A stretch of DNA of 64,000 nt. Source: Lentibacter algarum. Its GTDB lineage: Bacteria; Pseudomonadota; Alphaproteobacteria; Rhodobacterales; Rhodobacteraceae. A model generated the notes under the pieces. It did no database searches, had not been told where the DNA came from, and was given only the letters and a program-made list of their open reading frames with translations. Below are positions 17,756 through 27,289 of the stretch, piece after piece (the first letter of the stretch is position 1; the number at the start of each line of letters is the position of its first letter). Made by a program: the position numbers and the translations under genes. The DNA lies in contig NZ_JAHKQI010000008.1 in the NCBI RefSeq assembly GCF_018860975.1, forward strand, positions 533,550 through 597,549. Direction: 5' to 3'.

Positions 17756-19404
17756 GCGACCCGCGCCGCAACGCAGCTATCTGGTATGCCGTTGACGGCT
17801 ACGACCCCGAAACCAAGGGCGTAAACGGACGGCGCGTTGCGGGTGCTTCGTTTCTCAAAGGCTTTGCGCGCCATGCTGATGTCGACGAGTTTGTTTGCCT
17901 GAGCGAAAGCCCACGAGGCGGAAAACGCTTTACTGAGACCATGCGGGGCTTCGGAGCGCATCAGCCTATAAGACGCGCGTCGTTTCACAATGCTCGCAAG
18001 ATTTCTCCTGTTGGAACAGTCTATTATCCCGCCCCCAATTTTGCTTCGGAGCTTTGGCGACGGCAAAGCTTAGGGCCCGCTGCCTATGCGGTTTGCGGCA
18101 TTACACATACGACGGCAACAAACGCGGTCATGCAGGGTATGGTCGATCTGCGAAATGCCCCGCAGATGGAATGGGACGCGGTGATCTGCACATCGAACGC
18201 CGTCAAGGCGAGCCAGAATGTCCAACTTGACATGATTGATGCATTTCAACGTGAGCGCTTTGGAAAGGTGCCGCCGCGTCCGCAAATGCCGGTGATCCCG
18301 CTAGGGCTGAACTGCGATGATTTCGCCCATGTTGCCAGCGCCCGTAAGGCGTTGCGCGGCAAGAAAGGTTGGGGGCGCAATGATATCGTCGTGGCGACAC
18401 TGTCGCGCCTAACGCCTTACGGAAAGTTTGACCCCTTCCCGCTGTTCATGGCGCTCGAGGCAGCACAGGCCGAGCTTGGAACGACGCGCAAGCTACACTT
18501 CGTCGCTTGCGGCATCTATGTAGATAAGCACTCGCAAAAGGTGTTCGTTGATGGCGCAAGGGCGCTGATGCCCTCGGTCAGCTTCACGCTGCTTGATGGC
18601 AAGGACGAAAACGCACGCAGGGCAACTCTTTCCGGCGCTGACATTTTCACCTTTCCCATTGATAACATTCAAGAAACCTTCGGTCTCGCGCCGATCGAGG
18701 CGATGGCTGCCGGCCTTCCGGTTGTTACGACAGACTGGGACGGGATGCGCGATACCGTGACAGATGATGTCGGCATCCGCGTCCCAACGCGCGGGCTTGG
18801 CCCTCGGCACACCGGAGGCGACGGTTGGTCTTATCTGTCAAAGCGCACGAGTTATGCGCAATATGGCAACAATCTTTCTGCGATGACTGAAGTTGACTTG
18901 GCCGCAATGACGCAAGCCTTTGTGACACTGGCCCGCGACGCCGAACTTCGAAAGCGCATGGGAGCCGCAGGGCTAAAGCGCGCGTTGGACATTTATGACT
19001 GGTCAAAAATTATTCCTCAGTATCAAGATCTCTGGGCGGAGCTTTCAGCGATCAGGCAGCGTTTGGGCACCGTTGCTCAGGGCCTGAAAGCCAACCCCGC
19101 AGCGCCCGCACCGACAAAGCTGTTTGGCCCCTATCCGAGTGAAACGATGCCCAAGGGTATCGGACGTTGCATTGCACAAGCCTGCACAGTCAGCATCGCT
19201 GAAATGTTTGAACTGCGCCAGTATACCGCCCTGAAGAACCCGTTTGAAAAACCGCAAACCTTGCAAAAGGTGTTTGATGCAGTCGAAGAAATGCCAGACG
19301 GAGCCGATGCCGAGCAGATTGCCAAGCAGCTCAGGTTTAACTTGCTGACAGTTGAGCGTTGCTACGCTTGGTTGCTCAAATACGGCTATCTTAAGCGCGC
19401 TTAA
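17752..19404 (+). CDS. GT4-type glycosyltransferase with C-terminal extension
   Basis: A 550-residue protein whose residues 170-430 look like a GT-B family 4 glycosyltransferase. It has VATLSRLTPYGKFD and the E-x7-E motif in NIQETFGLAPIEAMAAGLPVV, then DWDGMRDTVTDDVG. The last 120 residues are not part of the usual fold and end in a short helical module (ADAEQIAKQLRFNLLTVERCYAWLLKYGYLKRA) resembling a small winged helix. Donor and acceptor are unknown. The ATG lies inside the mmsB stop, so it is translated with the valine genes although no pathway link is evident. The N-terminal 170 residues are poorly recognisable. Confidence 0.8.
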   Translation: MSDPRRNAAIWYAVDGYDPETKGVNGRRVAGASFLKGFARHADVDEFVCLSESPRGGKRFTETMRGFGAHQPIRRASFHNARKISPVGTVYYPAPNFASELWRRQSLGPAAYAVCGITHTTATNAVMQGMVDLRNAPQMEWDAVICTSNAVKASQNVQLDMIDAFQRERFGKVPPRPQMPVIPLGLNCDDFAHVASARKALRGKKGWGRNDIVVATLSRLTPYGKFDPFPLFMALEAAQAELGTTRKLHFVACGIYVDKHSQKVFVDGARALMPSVSFTLLDGKDENARRATLSGADIFTFPIDNIQETFGLAPIEAMAAGLPVVTTDWDGMRDTVTDDVGIRVPTRGLGPRHTGGDGWSYLSKRTSYAQYGNNLSAMTEVDLAAMTQAFVTLARDAELRKRMGAAGLKRALDIYDWSKIIPQYQDLWAELSAIRQRLGTVAQGLKANPAAPAPTKLFGPYPSETMPKGIGRCIAQACTVSIAEMFELRQYTALKNPFEKPQTLQKVFDAVEEMPDGADAEQIAKQLRFNLLTVERCYAWLLKYGYLKRA

Positions 19405-19410
19405 GATTCG

Positions 19411-22269
19411 CTATTCTGCCGCTGCGCGCTTCGGGTTGAGCATGTCTTTCAAGTAGTGGCCCGTATAGCTGCCCTCTACGTCCGCGACTTTCTCTGGTGT
19501 TCCTGCTGCCACGATCTTGCCACCGCCATCGCCGCCTTCAGGGCCAATGTCGATGATCCAATCGGCAGTTTTGACCACATCAAGATTGTGCTCGATCACC
19601 ACAACAGTGTTGCCGCCATCGACCAACTCGTGCAGCACTTCCAGCAGCTTGCGCACATCCTCAAAATGCAGGCCGGTTGTCGGCTCATCAAGGATGTATA
19701 GCGTGCGCCCCGTCGAGCGTTTTGCCAGCTCCTTTGACAATTTCACGCGCTGTGCTTCGCCGCCAGAAAGCGTCGTCGCTTGCTGCCCAACTTTGATGTA
19801 GCCGAGGCCAACCCGCATGAGGGCATCCATCTTGTCGCGGATGCTTGGCACCGCCTTGAAAAAGGCTTGAGCTTCCTCAACTGTCATATCAAGAACGTCG
19901 GCTATGCTCTTGCCTTTAAACTTTATTTCCAAAGTTTCGCGGTTGTAACGCGCCCCTTTGCATGTCTCGCATTCCACATAAACATCGGGCAGAAAGTGCA
20001 TCTCGATCTTGATCACACCGTCCCCCTGACAGGCCTCGCAACGCCCGCCTTTGACGTTAAAGCTAAACCGCCCGGGCTTGTAGCCGCGGGTCTTGGCCTC
20101 TGGCAAACCAGCAAACCAGTCGCGGATCGGGGTGAAGGCCCCTGTGTATGTCGCAGGGTTAGAACGTGGCGTGCGGCCGATGGGGCGTTGATCGATGTCG
20201 ATGACCTTGTCGAGACTCTCAAGGCCTTTGATGGTTTCGCATGGCGCCGGTGTTTGCCGTGCTCCATTGAGGCGCATCGAGGCGGTTTTGAACAGGGTTT
20301 CAATCGTCAGTGTCGACTTGCCGCCGCCGGAAACGCCCGTCACGCAAACAAATTTGCCCAGCGGGAACTCGGCTGTAACGCTCTGTAAGTTGTTGCCGCT
20401 GGCTTTGACCACTTTGATTTTCTTGCCATTGCCCTTGCGGCGTTTGTCTGGCACCGCGATCTCACGTTTTCCAGAAAGATACTGCCCTGTCAGTGATTTA
20501 GGGTCGGCCATAACCTGTGCTGGCGTGCCCTCGGAAACGACTTCACCGCCGTGAATGCCCGCGCCGGGGCCGATGTCAAAGACATAGTCCGCCTCCCGAA
20601 TGGCCTCTTCGTCATGCTCGACTACGATCACAGTATTGCCGGCATCACGAAGGTTTTTGAGCGTGGTCAGTAAGCGGCCATTGTCGCGCTGGTGAAGCCC
20701 GATACTTGGTTCGTCGAGCACGTAAAGCACACCCTGCAAGCCTGAACCGATCTGCGAGGCAAGGCGAATACGTTGGCTCTCACCGCCGCTTAGCGTGCCC
20801 GAATTACGGCTCAACGACAGATACTCAAGCCCGACATTGTTCAAGAAACCAAGCCGCTCGCCGATCTCTTTCAAAATGGCCCGCGCGATCTCGTTTTTTT
20901 GCTTTGTAAGCTGCTCTGGCACCGCGGCAACCCAGTCAAGCGCCTCGCGGATCGACATTTGCACGACTTCGCCCGCATGCAGGCCCGCGACTTTGACAGC
21001 CAAGGCCTCGTCGCGCAGGCGAAAGCCGTTGCAAGCGCCACAAGGGCGGTTGTTTTGGTAGCGCTCAAACTCCTCACGAATCCAGTTGCTGTCTGTCTCG
21101 CGGTAGCGGCGTTCCATATTGGGAATGACCCCTTCAAACACGCGACTAACTTGGTAAACCCGCCCGCCTTCATCATAGCGGAATTCGATTTCCTCATCGC
21201 CCGAGCCATACAAAAACACCTGCTGAACATGCGCCGGCAAGTCTTTCCACTTGGTGTTCTTGTCAAACTCGTAGTGCTTGGCAATCGCCTCGATTGTCTG
21301 GAGGAAATACGGTGATTTCCCCTTACGCCAAGGGGCCAAGGCACCATCGTAAATTTTCAATGTCGCGTCAGGCACAACGAGACGTTCGTCAAAGAAAAGC
21401 TCCATGCCGAGGCCGTCACACTCCGGACAGGCCCCGAAAGGTGCATTGAACGAGAACAAGCGCGGTTCAATCTCGGGGATCGTGAAGCCGCTGACAGGAC
21501 AGGCAAATTTCTCGGAAAAGGTGATGCGCTCGGGATCGCCTTCTTTGGGCGCGGTCTCAAGCACAGCAATACCATCGGCCAGATCAAGCGCAGTGCGCAG
21601 GCTGTCTGCAAGCCGGGTTTCCATTCCTTCGCGAATAACGATCCGGTCAACCACAACGTCGATGTCATGGCGAAACTTCTTGTCCAACTTCGGCGGTTCA
21701 TCAAGCTCGTAGAACTCCCCGTCAACTTTGACGCGTTGGAAGCCTTGCTTTCGTAGTTCCAAAAACTCCTTGCGGTATTCACCCTTGCGGTCACGCACGA
21801 TAGGCGCCAACAAATAGCCGCGCGTGCCCTCTTCGAGTTGCATGGCGCGGTCAACCATGTCTTGCACTTGCTGCGCCTCAATCGGCAGGCCTGTGGCGGG
21901 GCTAAAGGGCGTGCCAGCGCGGGCAAATAGCAAGCGCAGATAGTCGTAAATCTCGGTTACGGTGCCGACAGTCGAGCGCGGGTTTTTGCTGGTGGTTTTC
22001 TGCTCGATCGAGATCGCTGGAGACAGCCCGCTGATGTGGTCAACGTCCGGTTTCTCCATCATATCAAGGAACTGGCGGGCATACGCGCTGAGGCTTTCGA
22101 CATAACGACGCTGGCCTTCGGCATAGATCGTATCAAAGGCGAGCGACGACTTGCCCGAACCCGACAGGCCGGTGATCACCACCAGCTGATCGCGCGGAAT
22201 ATTCACGTCAATCGATTTCAGGTTATGCTCGCGCGCACCACGCACTTCGATCGCTTTTAGCTCGGCCAT
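19411..22269 (-). CDS. uvrA: Excinuclease ABC subunit A
   Basis: Damage-recognition ATPase of nucleotide excision repair, working with UvrB and UvrC. The 952 residues contain both ABC modules: Walker [10 protein letters not shown] near residue 35 with signature [16 protein letters not shown], and GVSGGGKST with [18 protein letters not shown]. The second zinc finger (CEACQGDG...CETCKGA) is complete. The first reads CPVSG...CPECDG, with Ser where E. coli has a metal-binding Cys. A perfect alphaproteobacterial LexA box lies 67 bases before the ATG, so the gene should be SOS-induced. It faces the glycosyltransferase gene with a 6-base gap. Confidence 0.97.
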   Translation of the reverse strand: MAELKAIEVRGAREHNLKSIDVNIPRDQLVVITGLSGSGKSSLAFDTIYAEGQRRYVESLSAYARQFLDMMEKPDVDHISGLSPAISIEQKTTSKNPRSTVGTVTEIYDYLRLLFARAGTPFSPATGLPIEAQQVQDMVDRAMQLEEGTRGYLLAPIVRDRKGEYRKEFLELRKQGFQRVKVDGEFYELDEPPKLDKKFRHDIDVVVDRIVIREGMETRLADSLRTALDLADGIAVLETAPKEGDPERITFSEKFACPVSGFTIPEIEPRLFSFNAPFGACPECDGLGMELFFDERLVVPDATLKIYDGALAPWRKGKSPYFLQTIEAIAKHYEFDKNTKWKDLPAHVQQVFLYGSGDEEIEFRYDEGGRVYQVSRVFEGVIPNMERRYRETDSNWIREEFERYQNNRPCGACNGFRLRDEALAVKVAGLHAGEVVQMSIREALDWVAAVPEQLTKQKNEIARAILKEIGERLGFLNNVGLEYLSLSRNSGTLSGGESQRIRLASQIGSGLQGVLYVLDEPSIGLHQRDNGRLLTTLKNLRDAGNTVIVVEHDEEAIREADYVFDIGPGAGIHGGEVVSEGTPAQVMADPKSLTGQYLSGKREIAVPDKRRKGNGKKIKVVKASGNNLQSVTAEFPLGKFVCVTGVSGGGKSTLTIETLFKTASMRLNGARQTPAPCETIKGLESLDKVIDIDQRPIGRTPRSNPATYTGAFTPIRDWFAGLPEAKTRGYKPGRFSFNVKGGRCEACQGDGVIKIEMHFLPDVYVECETCKGARYNRETLEIKFKGKSIADVLDMTVEEAQAFFKAVPSIRDKMDALMRVGLGYIKVGQQATTLSGGEAQRVKLSKELAKRSTGRTLYILDEPTTGLHFEDVRKLLEVLHELVDGGNTVVVIEHNLDVVKTADWIIDIGPEGGDGGGKIVAAGTPEKVADVEGSYTGHYLKDMLNPKRAAAE

Positions 22270-22302
22270 ATCCGCCTCCGCAGTTTCCGAGGTTAGATGT
22301 AG

Positions 22303-22503
22303 TTAACTTCTCGACAACTTCCAAGCTGAAAGTGAGAACATTTGGGGAACGCTCACGATTTTGGCTGGTCCAAAGCTCTCGTCGTCGGAGGTAAGCTCGG
22401 CCACGCCCGTCAGCCGGACAACGTATTTCGCGTTTTCGCTAGTGTCGGCGTCCTCATAGCTTAGCACGACATCTGTATAGCTGCCGTCCTGAGCGCTGAT
22501 AAC
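22303..22503 (-). pseudogene. Remnant of the 3' end of an RTX-like protein gene
   Basis: Minus-strand frame of 66 codons with no start, blocked by a stop at its 5' edge. It reads DGSYTDVVLSYEDADTSENA, then KYVVRLTGVAELTSDDESF. By eye this resembles the end of the RTX-repeat protein encoded at 53936-55090 (FDLLFTLSGENADGAFSQNF, VIRLVGDIEFDDLSI), about one third identical. The acidic composition and strand pattern are unlike random DNA. I infer a truncated relic; the uvrA LexA box lies within its last codons. No repeats remain. Confidence 0.5.
22336..22350. promoter_or_regulatory. LexA (SOS) box upstream of uvrA
   Basis: GAAC-ATTTGGG-GAAC is an exact match to the alphaproteobacterial LexA direct repeat GAAC-N7-GAAC, placed 67 bases before the uvrA start. 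Confidence 0.8.
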
Positions 22504-22522
22504 TTAATGTCCCGTCACAAGG

Positions 22523-23707
22523 TCAGTGACTGTGGCCATGAGCTGTGCTGCGCCCGCTTCTACGCCGTGCAGCCATGCCGACATGCACCAATGCGCCGAG
22601 GGCCAGCATGGTGCCAACCAACAGTGGCAACACTTGGTAGCCATAGCTTGCAAGCGCCAACGCCATGACAGGTGTGCCAAGCGTGTTACCTAAGTTGCCC
22701 ATTTGCGCCATTGCGCCGTTGGCCTGCGCTTGCTCTGTGGCGGTGCCAGACAGTTGCGGCACGGCAGCAAAACTCGCGCCTTGAATGAGGCCAAGGCAGC
22801 CCGCCAACGCAAGGCAAGCCAGCGGCAGCCCAGGCGCGATCCACAGCCAGAGCATCGCGGCGGCGGCCGTGACAAAACCCAAGATGCACACCTGCACCGC
22901 CGCGATATAGCGCATCAGCCAGACGCCCAATGTCATCGAACTGAGGATCGAGGCAAGTGGCATGCTCCCCATCACCCATGTTCTGTCCGCTTCAGCGATA
23001 TATGGCGGGATGACCGTAAGCACAGCAACAAAGCAGAAGGTATAAAACAGCCAACCAAACGCTGGAGCGGGAATGCTCGCCGAGCGGTAGAGTGTCAGAT
23101 GTTTGTCTAACAGTTGCCTGAGACTTGGCAGTTCTTCGGGTTCCGTGCGCGGTAGCGGGCGCACAACCACGGTCAGGATTGTGGCAAAAACCGCCATGTA
23201 AGCAGCGTGTGCAGCAAACAACGCCGCGACGCCATGTCGGGCAACCAACGGCATTCCGAGGAAAGCCAGAAGCGCAAAGGCGACCCCGAAGAAGGTGCCC
23301 CAGAGCGTAAGCGTAAACCCGCGATGCCGCGGCGCGCTGACTTGAGCGATGAGTGTTGGCAACGCCACAACCAGCGCCAAATGCGAGATGCCCTCAAGCA
23401 AACGCAGGGCAAGAAAGGCGGAAAACGGCGGGATGAAGGTTTGCAGTGCAGAGATTGCCGCCCCACCCCAGAGCGCTGCCAGTAGCGCCCGTCTGTAGCC
23501 AATGCGAGACACCAGAACGCCTGCCACCACACCAAGGATAATGCCAACAAAGCCGACAAACGACACCGATAACCCAACCCAAGCACCAGCCAGCGGGTAG
23601 AGTTCGGGCAAGCGGTCAAACACCACGCTGACTTTGGCATATTGCGCAGCTGCGCCAAGGCCCGCCCCCCACAGAAGGAACACGAGCAAGAAGTTGGTAT
23701 GTTTCAT
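22523..23707 (-). CDS. MFS transporter with His-rich tail
   Basis: A 394-residue major facilitator protein with about 12 hydrophobic segments. The cytoplasmic loop between helices 2 and 3 reads GVLVSRIGYRRALL, the MFS loop motif. The tail ends RRSGRSTAHGHSH, with three histidines in the last five residues. ATG 23707 is preceded by GAGG at 5 bases; an upstream in-frame ATG overlaps lpdA. It follows lpdA by 20 bases on the same strand and is probably co-transcribed. The substrate is unknown; the histidines could bind metal but may be incidental. Confidence 0.85.
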   Translation of the reverse strand: MKHTNFLLVFLLWGAGLGAAAQYAKVSVVFDRLPELYPLAGAWVGLSVSFVGFVGIILGVVAGVLVSRIGYRRALLAALWGGAAISALQTFIPPFSAFLALRLLEGISHLALVVALPTLIAQVSAPRHRGFTLTLWGTFFGVAFALLAFLGMPLVARHGVAALFAAHAAYMAVFATILTVVVRPLPRTEPEELPSLRQLLDKHLTLYRSASIPAPAFGWLFYTFCFVAVLTVIPPYIAEADRTWVMGSMPLASILSSMTLGVWLMRYIAAVQVCILGFVTAAAAMLWLWIAPGLPLACLALAGCLGLIQGASFAAVPQLSGTATEQAQANGAMAQMGNLGNTLGTPVMALALASYGYQVLPLLVGTMLALGALVHVGMAARRRSGRSTAHGHSH

Positions 23708-23727
23708 ATGGGCCTCGCAGAGAGACA

Positions 23728-25122
23728 TTACATGTGAATGACCTGCCCGTAAGCGTCAAGCACGCTTTCGTGCATCATTTCCGAGAGTGTCGGATGCGGG
23801 AAGACCGTTTGCATAAGGTCTTCTTCCGTTGTTTCAAGCTGGCGGCCAACCACATAGCCTTGAATCAGCTCGGTGACTTCTGCGCCGACCATATGCGCGC
23901 CCAAAAGCTCGCCGGTTTTGGCGTCAAACACAGTTTTTACCATGCCCTCTGGCTCGCCCAAGGCGATGGCTTTGCCGTTGCCTATAAAAGGAAAGCGCCC
24001 GACTTTGATCTCGTAACCAAGCTCTTTTGCTTTGGCCTCGGTGTAGCCCACGGACGCAACTTGCGGGTGGCAATATGTGCACCCTGCGATGCTCTCAGGG
24101 CGCACAGCATGCGGCTTTTTGCCAGCGATCAACTCAGCAACCATAACGCCCTCGTGGCTGGCCTTGTGGGCAAGCCAAGGGGCTCCGGCGATGTCGCCAA
24201 TGGCAAACAGCCCGTCAACACCCGTGCGGCAGTATTCATCAACCGTCACGTGGGTTCGGTCAAGTTTCACGCCAAGCGCTTCAAGCCCGAGATTTTCAAC
24301 ATTGCCGACAATACCAACCGCAGAAATGACCGTGTCGAACTCCTGCTTCTCGACTTTGCCGTTCACTTCGATATGCGCAGTGACTTTACCTTTGGCGCGG
24401 TCGAGTTTCTTGACCATGGCTTTCTCCATGATCTTCATCCCCTGTTTGACAAACTGCTTCTTGGCAAAGCCGCTGATTTCAGCGTCTTCAACCGGCAAAA
24501 CGCGGTCCATAACTTCGACCACAGTCGTGTCGGCGCCCAGCGTGTTGTAGAAACTGGCAAACTCGATGCCAATCGCGCCAGAGCCGATCACCAGCAGTTT
24601 CTTTGGCATATGCGGCGGGTTGAGGGCGTGTTTGTATGTCCAGACAAGCTTGCCATCGGCCTCAAGGCCCGGCAGTTCACGTGCCCGCGCACCTGTGGCC
24701 AGCACAATGTTCTTGGCGGTGAGCTCATCTGTGCCCTTCTCGCCCTTCACGCTTACCTTGCCCTTGGCTGGCAAGGTAGCTTCGCCCATGAACACTGCGA
24801 TTTTGTTCTTTTTCATAAGATGGCTGATGCCGCCTGAAAGCTGGTTGGCAACACCGCGCGAGCGTTTGACAACCGCGTCGAGATCGTAGTCGATCTTGCT
24901 CGCGCTCAGGCCAAACTCTTTGGCGCGCTGCATAAGGTGGAAGACCTCCGAGGAGCGCAGCAGCGCCTTTGTCGGGATGCAACCCCAATTGAGGCAGATA
25001 CCGCCCATGTGCTCGCGCTCAACAATAGCGACATTCAGACCAAGCTGTGCGCCCCGGATCGCGGCGACATATCCGCCTGGCCCTGCTCCCACTACAATCA
25101 GATCAAAGGTTTTAGCTGTCAT
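23728..25122 (-). CDS. lpdA: Dihydrolipoyl dehydrogenase
   Basis: E3 flavoprotein that reoxidises the lipoamide of 2-oxoacid dehydrogenase complexes or the glycine cleavage system. From ATG 25122 it has 464 residues. FAD motif GAGPGGYVAA is near residue 13, the redox disulfide is GGICLNWGCIP with Cys 43 and Cys 48, the NAD motif is GSGAIGIEFASFY, and the C-terminal His-Glu pair is in HPTLSEMMHES. GGAG precedes the ATG by 7 bases. An 18-base palindrome lies 55 bases upstream. No E1 or E2 genes are beside it, so which complex it serves cannot be told. Confidence 0.95.
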   Translation of the reverse strand: MTAKTFDLIVVGAGPGGYVAAIRGAQLGLNVAIVEREHMGGICLNWGCIPTKALLRSSEVFHLMQRAKEFGLSASKIDYDLDAVVKRSRGVANQLSGGISHLMKKNKIAVFMGEATLPAKGKVSVKGEKGTDELTAKNIVLATGARARELPGLEADGKLVWTYKHALNPPHMPKKLLVIGSGAIGIEFASFYNTLGADTTVVEVMDRVLPVEDAEISGFAKKQFVKQGMKIMEKAMVKKLDRAKGKVTAHIEVNGKVEKQEFDTVISAVGIVGNVENLGLEALGVKLDRTHVTVDEYCRTGVDGLFAIGDIAGAPWLAHKASHEGVMVAELIAGKKPHAVRPESIAGCTYCHPQVASVGYTEAKAKELGYEIKVGRFPFIGNGKAIALGEPEGMVKTVFDAKTGELLGAHMVGAEVTELIQGYVVGRQLETTEEDLMQTVFPHPTLSEMMHESVLDAYGQVIHM

Positions 25123-25176
25123 TTTTGTCTCCGCGTGCGCAAGAAGAATCGGCAAGCATCATCGGCCTCCGAAAAG

Positions 25177-25194
25177 TAGTTTGACGTTAAACTA
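25177..25194. promoter_or_regulatory. Palindrome upstream of lpdA
   Basis: TAGTTT-GACGTT-AAACTA: perfect 6-base arms, with near-palindromic centre, 55 bases before the lpdA ATG. Position suits an operator; the cognate regulator is unknown. Confidence 0.4.
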
Positions 25195-25264
25195 ATTCTT
25201 GCAAAGCAGCAATGCAGAGTTCTCGCAAGGTCAACACAATGCTTAAGCCATTGAGATTGAACGC

Positions 25265-25852
25265 CTACCCCGCAGCCTGAAGCTGCTGAACGGTCTGTCC
25301 GTAGCCGCCTGCTGAAACATAGCTCTGCTCTGACGGCGTGTTTTTACGCTGCAGTGCTTCATTGCGATAGGGAAAGCGCCCAAACTGTCGGATCACTTCG
25401 CGGTGCGCGCGTGCATGCAACAGGTTACCGGCCCCTGTTTGCGGTAAGCGCTCTTTCATCAGCCGGATGCAACGTTCCTGATCACACAGGTTCTCAGAGT
25501 GCATCAGCGGCATATAGAAGAATTGGCGCGCCGGTTCATGTACCTTCAAATCCCAGTCTTTGCTGATCGCTGTCTTTGCAGCACACAGTGCCATCCTGTC
25601 GGAGCGAAAGGCCTGCCCGTCATTGCGGAACATATTGCGCGGAAACTGATCTGTCAGAATGATATAGGCCAAGGCTCCGTTCGGATATGTCAGCCACATG
25701 CCAAGCTCACTTTTCTGCGCTGCTTCCAAACTCGATGCAAAACGATTGCGAATTTCTTCATCAAGTCCGTCAGACGGGGTATACCACCCTTCTGGCCCTG
25801 TCTCGTCGAGCCAAAATTTCAGCACGTCTTCAGGCTGTATCGCTGCGCTCAT
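25265..25852 (-). CDS. DUF924 family protein
   Basis: A 195-residue DUF924 protein. Characteristic blocks are VLKFWLDETGPEGWYTPSDGLDEEIRNRF near the start, ALAYIILTDQFPRNMFR in the middle and FFYMPLMHSENLCDQE, followed by ARAHREVIRQFGRFPYRN. The family is all-helical, related in fold to tetratricopeptide-like proteins, and has no settled biochemical role. AGGAGG precedes ATG 25852 by 6 bases. It lies between lpdA and an MFS gene on the same strand, 101 bases from the latter. Confidence 0.9.
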   Translation of the reverse strand: MSAAIQPEDVLKFWLDETGPEGWYTPSDGLDEEIRNRFASSLEAAQKSELGMWLTYPNGALAYIILTDQFPRNMFRNDGQAFRSDRMALCAAKTAISKDWDLKVHEPARQFFYMPLMHSENLCDQERCIRLMKERLPQTGAGNLLHARAHREVIRQFGRFPYRNEALQRKNTPSEQSYVSAGGYGQTVQQLQAAG

Positions 25853-25953
25853 GGTTTGCCTCCTAAGCAATCTGAGTGCCCCTCAGGTGTCTCAAAACCG
25901 TTACACAAAGCAGCCTGCAATAAAAGTAAAGTTTTGCAACAAATTTTATCTGT

Positions 25954-27207
25954 TTATGTCGTTTCCGTGCTTTCTGCGTCTTCTGCGCCTGTCTCAAGCG
26001 CATATTCTACTGACATTTGCGAAGAGGACATCCAGACCGGCGCATAATTGCTTGATTCCTCAACCGAACGTGCGGCGCGTTGTGTCATTCGGAAGCCAGC
26101 ATAAGCGGCCATCGCCACCAAAAGCATTGCGAGGAACAGGAAGTAACCTGGCGCGCCAACAGCGCTCATCATCCAGCCAGCGATAATTGGCCCAGAGATC
26201 GCGCCCAAACCGTTGATGAACACCAAACCGCCAGACACCGCTGCCATATCTTCGAGCTCAATGAAGTCATTGGTGTAAGCCAACAGCAGGGAGTAAAGCG
26301 GGTTTGACGTGCCGCCGATCACAAACGCAGCCAAGAGCAATATGGTGAAGTTGCTGCCAGCGAACATACCTAGCACCGCACCGGTGGTGCCGAGGGCCGC
26401 GACAAGCATAATCAGCAGACGACGATCCATCCTGTCAGATATCCAACCCAGCGGATACTGCAATAGCGTCGCCCCAATGTAGAACGCTGATACAAATAGC
26501 GAGATCTGCGATAGCGTCAGCTTTATCGACGCGCCGTAAACAGCGGACATACCAAACTGCGCCGAGAAAACACCGCCGAGCAGGAACATACCAACACAGC
26601 CCAGAGGGGATATCTCCATGATCTCGCGCAGGGTTTTGGGCTTGGTGAACTCAAACGCTGGCGTCGGGCTGATCGACAGCAAGATTGGTGCAAAGCTGAT
26701 TGAAACCAGCACCGAGATGATCACAAAGAGCACATACCCTGACGGGTCAGCCGCCAATAGCAGCGCCTGAGCCGCGACAATGCCAATCATCTGCACCATC
26801 ATATAGACAGAGAGTGTTTTGCCACGGTTCTCATTGTCAGAGGCGTTGTTGAGCCAGCTTTCTGCCGTCACATAAACGCCTGCAAAACAAAAGCCGACGA
26901 CGATGCGCAACACCATCCAGACAAGTGGATTTGCCCATGTTGCATAGAGCACCAAAACTGCCGAGATAAATGAAGCAAGTGCGGCGAAGACACGGACATG
27001 GCCGACACGACGGATCATTTCCGGGGCCATACGTGAACCGCCCAGAAAGCCAACGAAATATGCTGACATCACCAGAGACATCTGAAAAGCCGAAAAGCCC
27101 TCGATATCGCCGCGCACCCCCAAGAGCGTGCCTTGCAGGCCGTTGCCGACCATTAGTAGGCCCATGCCCAACAATAGCGCCCATGATGAAGAGATAACTT
27201 GCAGCAT
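25954..27207 (-). CDS. MFS transporter, YcaD-like
   Basis: A 417-residue, 12-helix major facilitator protein. AESWLNNASDNENRGKTLSVYMMVQMIG and the DRMDRRLLIMLVA loop place it with the YcaD-like group. The C-terminal 35 residues are hydrophilic and acidic (VEYALETGAEDAESTETT). AGGAG precedes the ATG by 7 bases. Its substrate is not known for this group. It is separated from queA by 82 bases and has no evident partner. Confidence 0.88.
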   Translation of the reverse strand: MLQVISSSWALLLGMGLLMVGNGLQGTLLGVRGDIEGFSAFQMSLVMSAYFVGFLGGSRMAPEMIRRVGHVRVFAALASFISAVLVLYATWANPLVWMVLRIVVGFCFAGVYVTAESWLNNASDNENRGKTLSVYMMVQMIGIVAAQALLLAADPSGYVLFVIISVLVSISFAPILLSISPTPAFEFTKPKTLREIMEISPLGCVGMFLLGGVFSAQFGMSAVYGASIKLTLSQISLFVSAFYIGATLLQYPLGWISDRMDRRLLIMLVAALGTTGAVLGMFAGSNFTILLLAAFVIGGTSNPLYSLLLAYTNDFIELEDMAAVSGGLVFINGLGAISGPIIAGWMMSAVGAPGYFLFLAMLLVAMAAYAGFRMTQRAARSVEESSNYAPVWMSSSQMSVEYALETGAEDAESTETT

Positions 27208-27289
27208 ATTGGTCTCCTAAACCTATATCAGCCCAATGGCTGGCCTGAACACGACTGTCGAGACTAAATACGACACTCGGATGTCTGTT

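Noticed and set aside
23734..24837. 367-codon open frame antisense to lpdA
   Set aside because: It lies wholly opposite a complete dihydrolipoyl dehydrogenase and has a low-complexity Leu/His/Arg composition typical of antisense frames in this codon usage.
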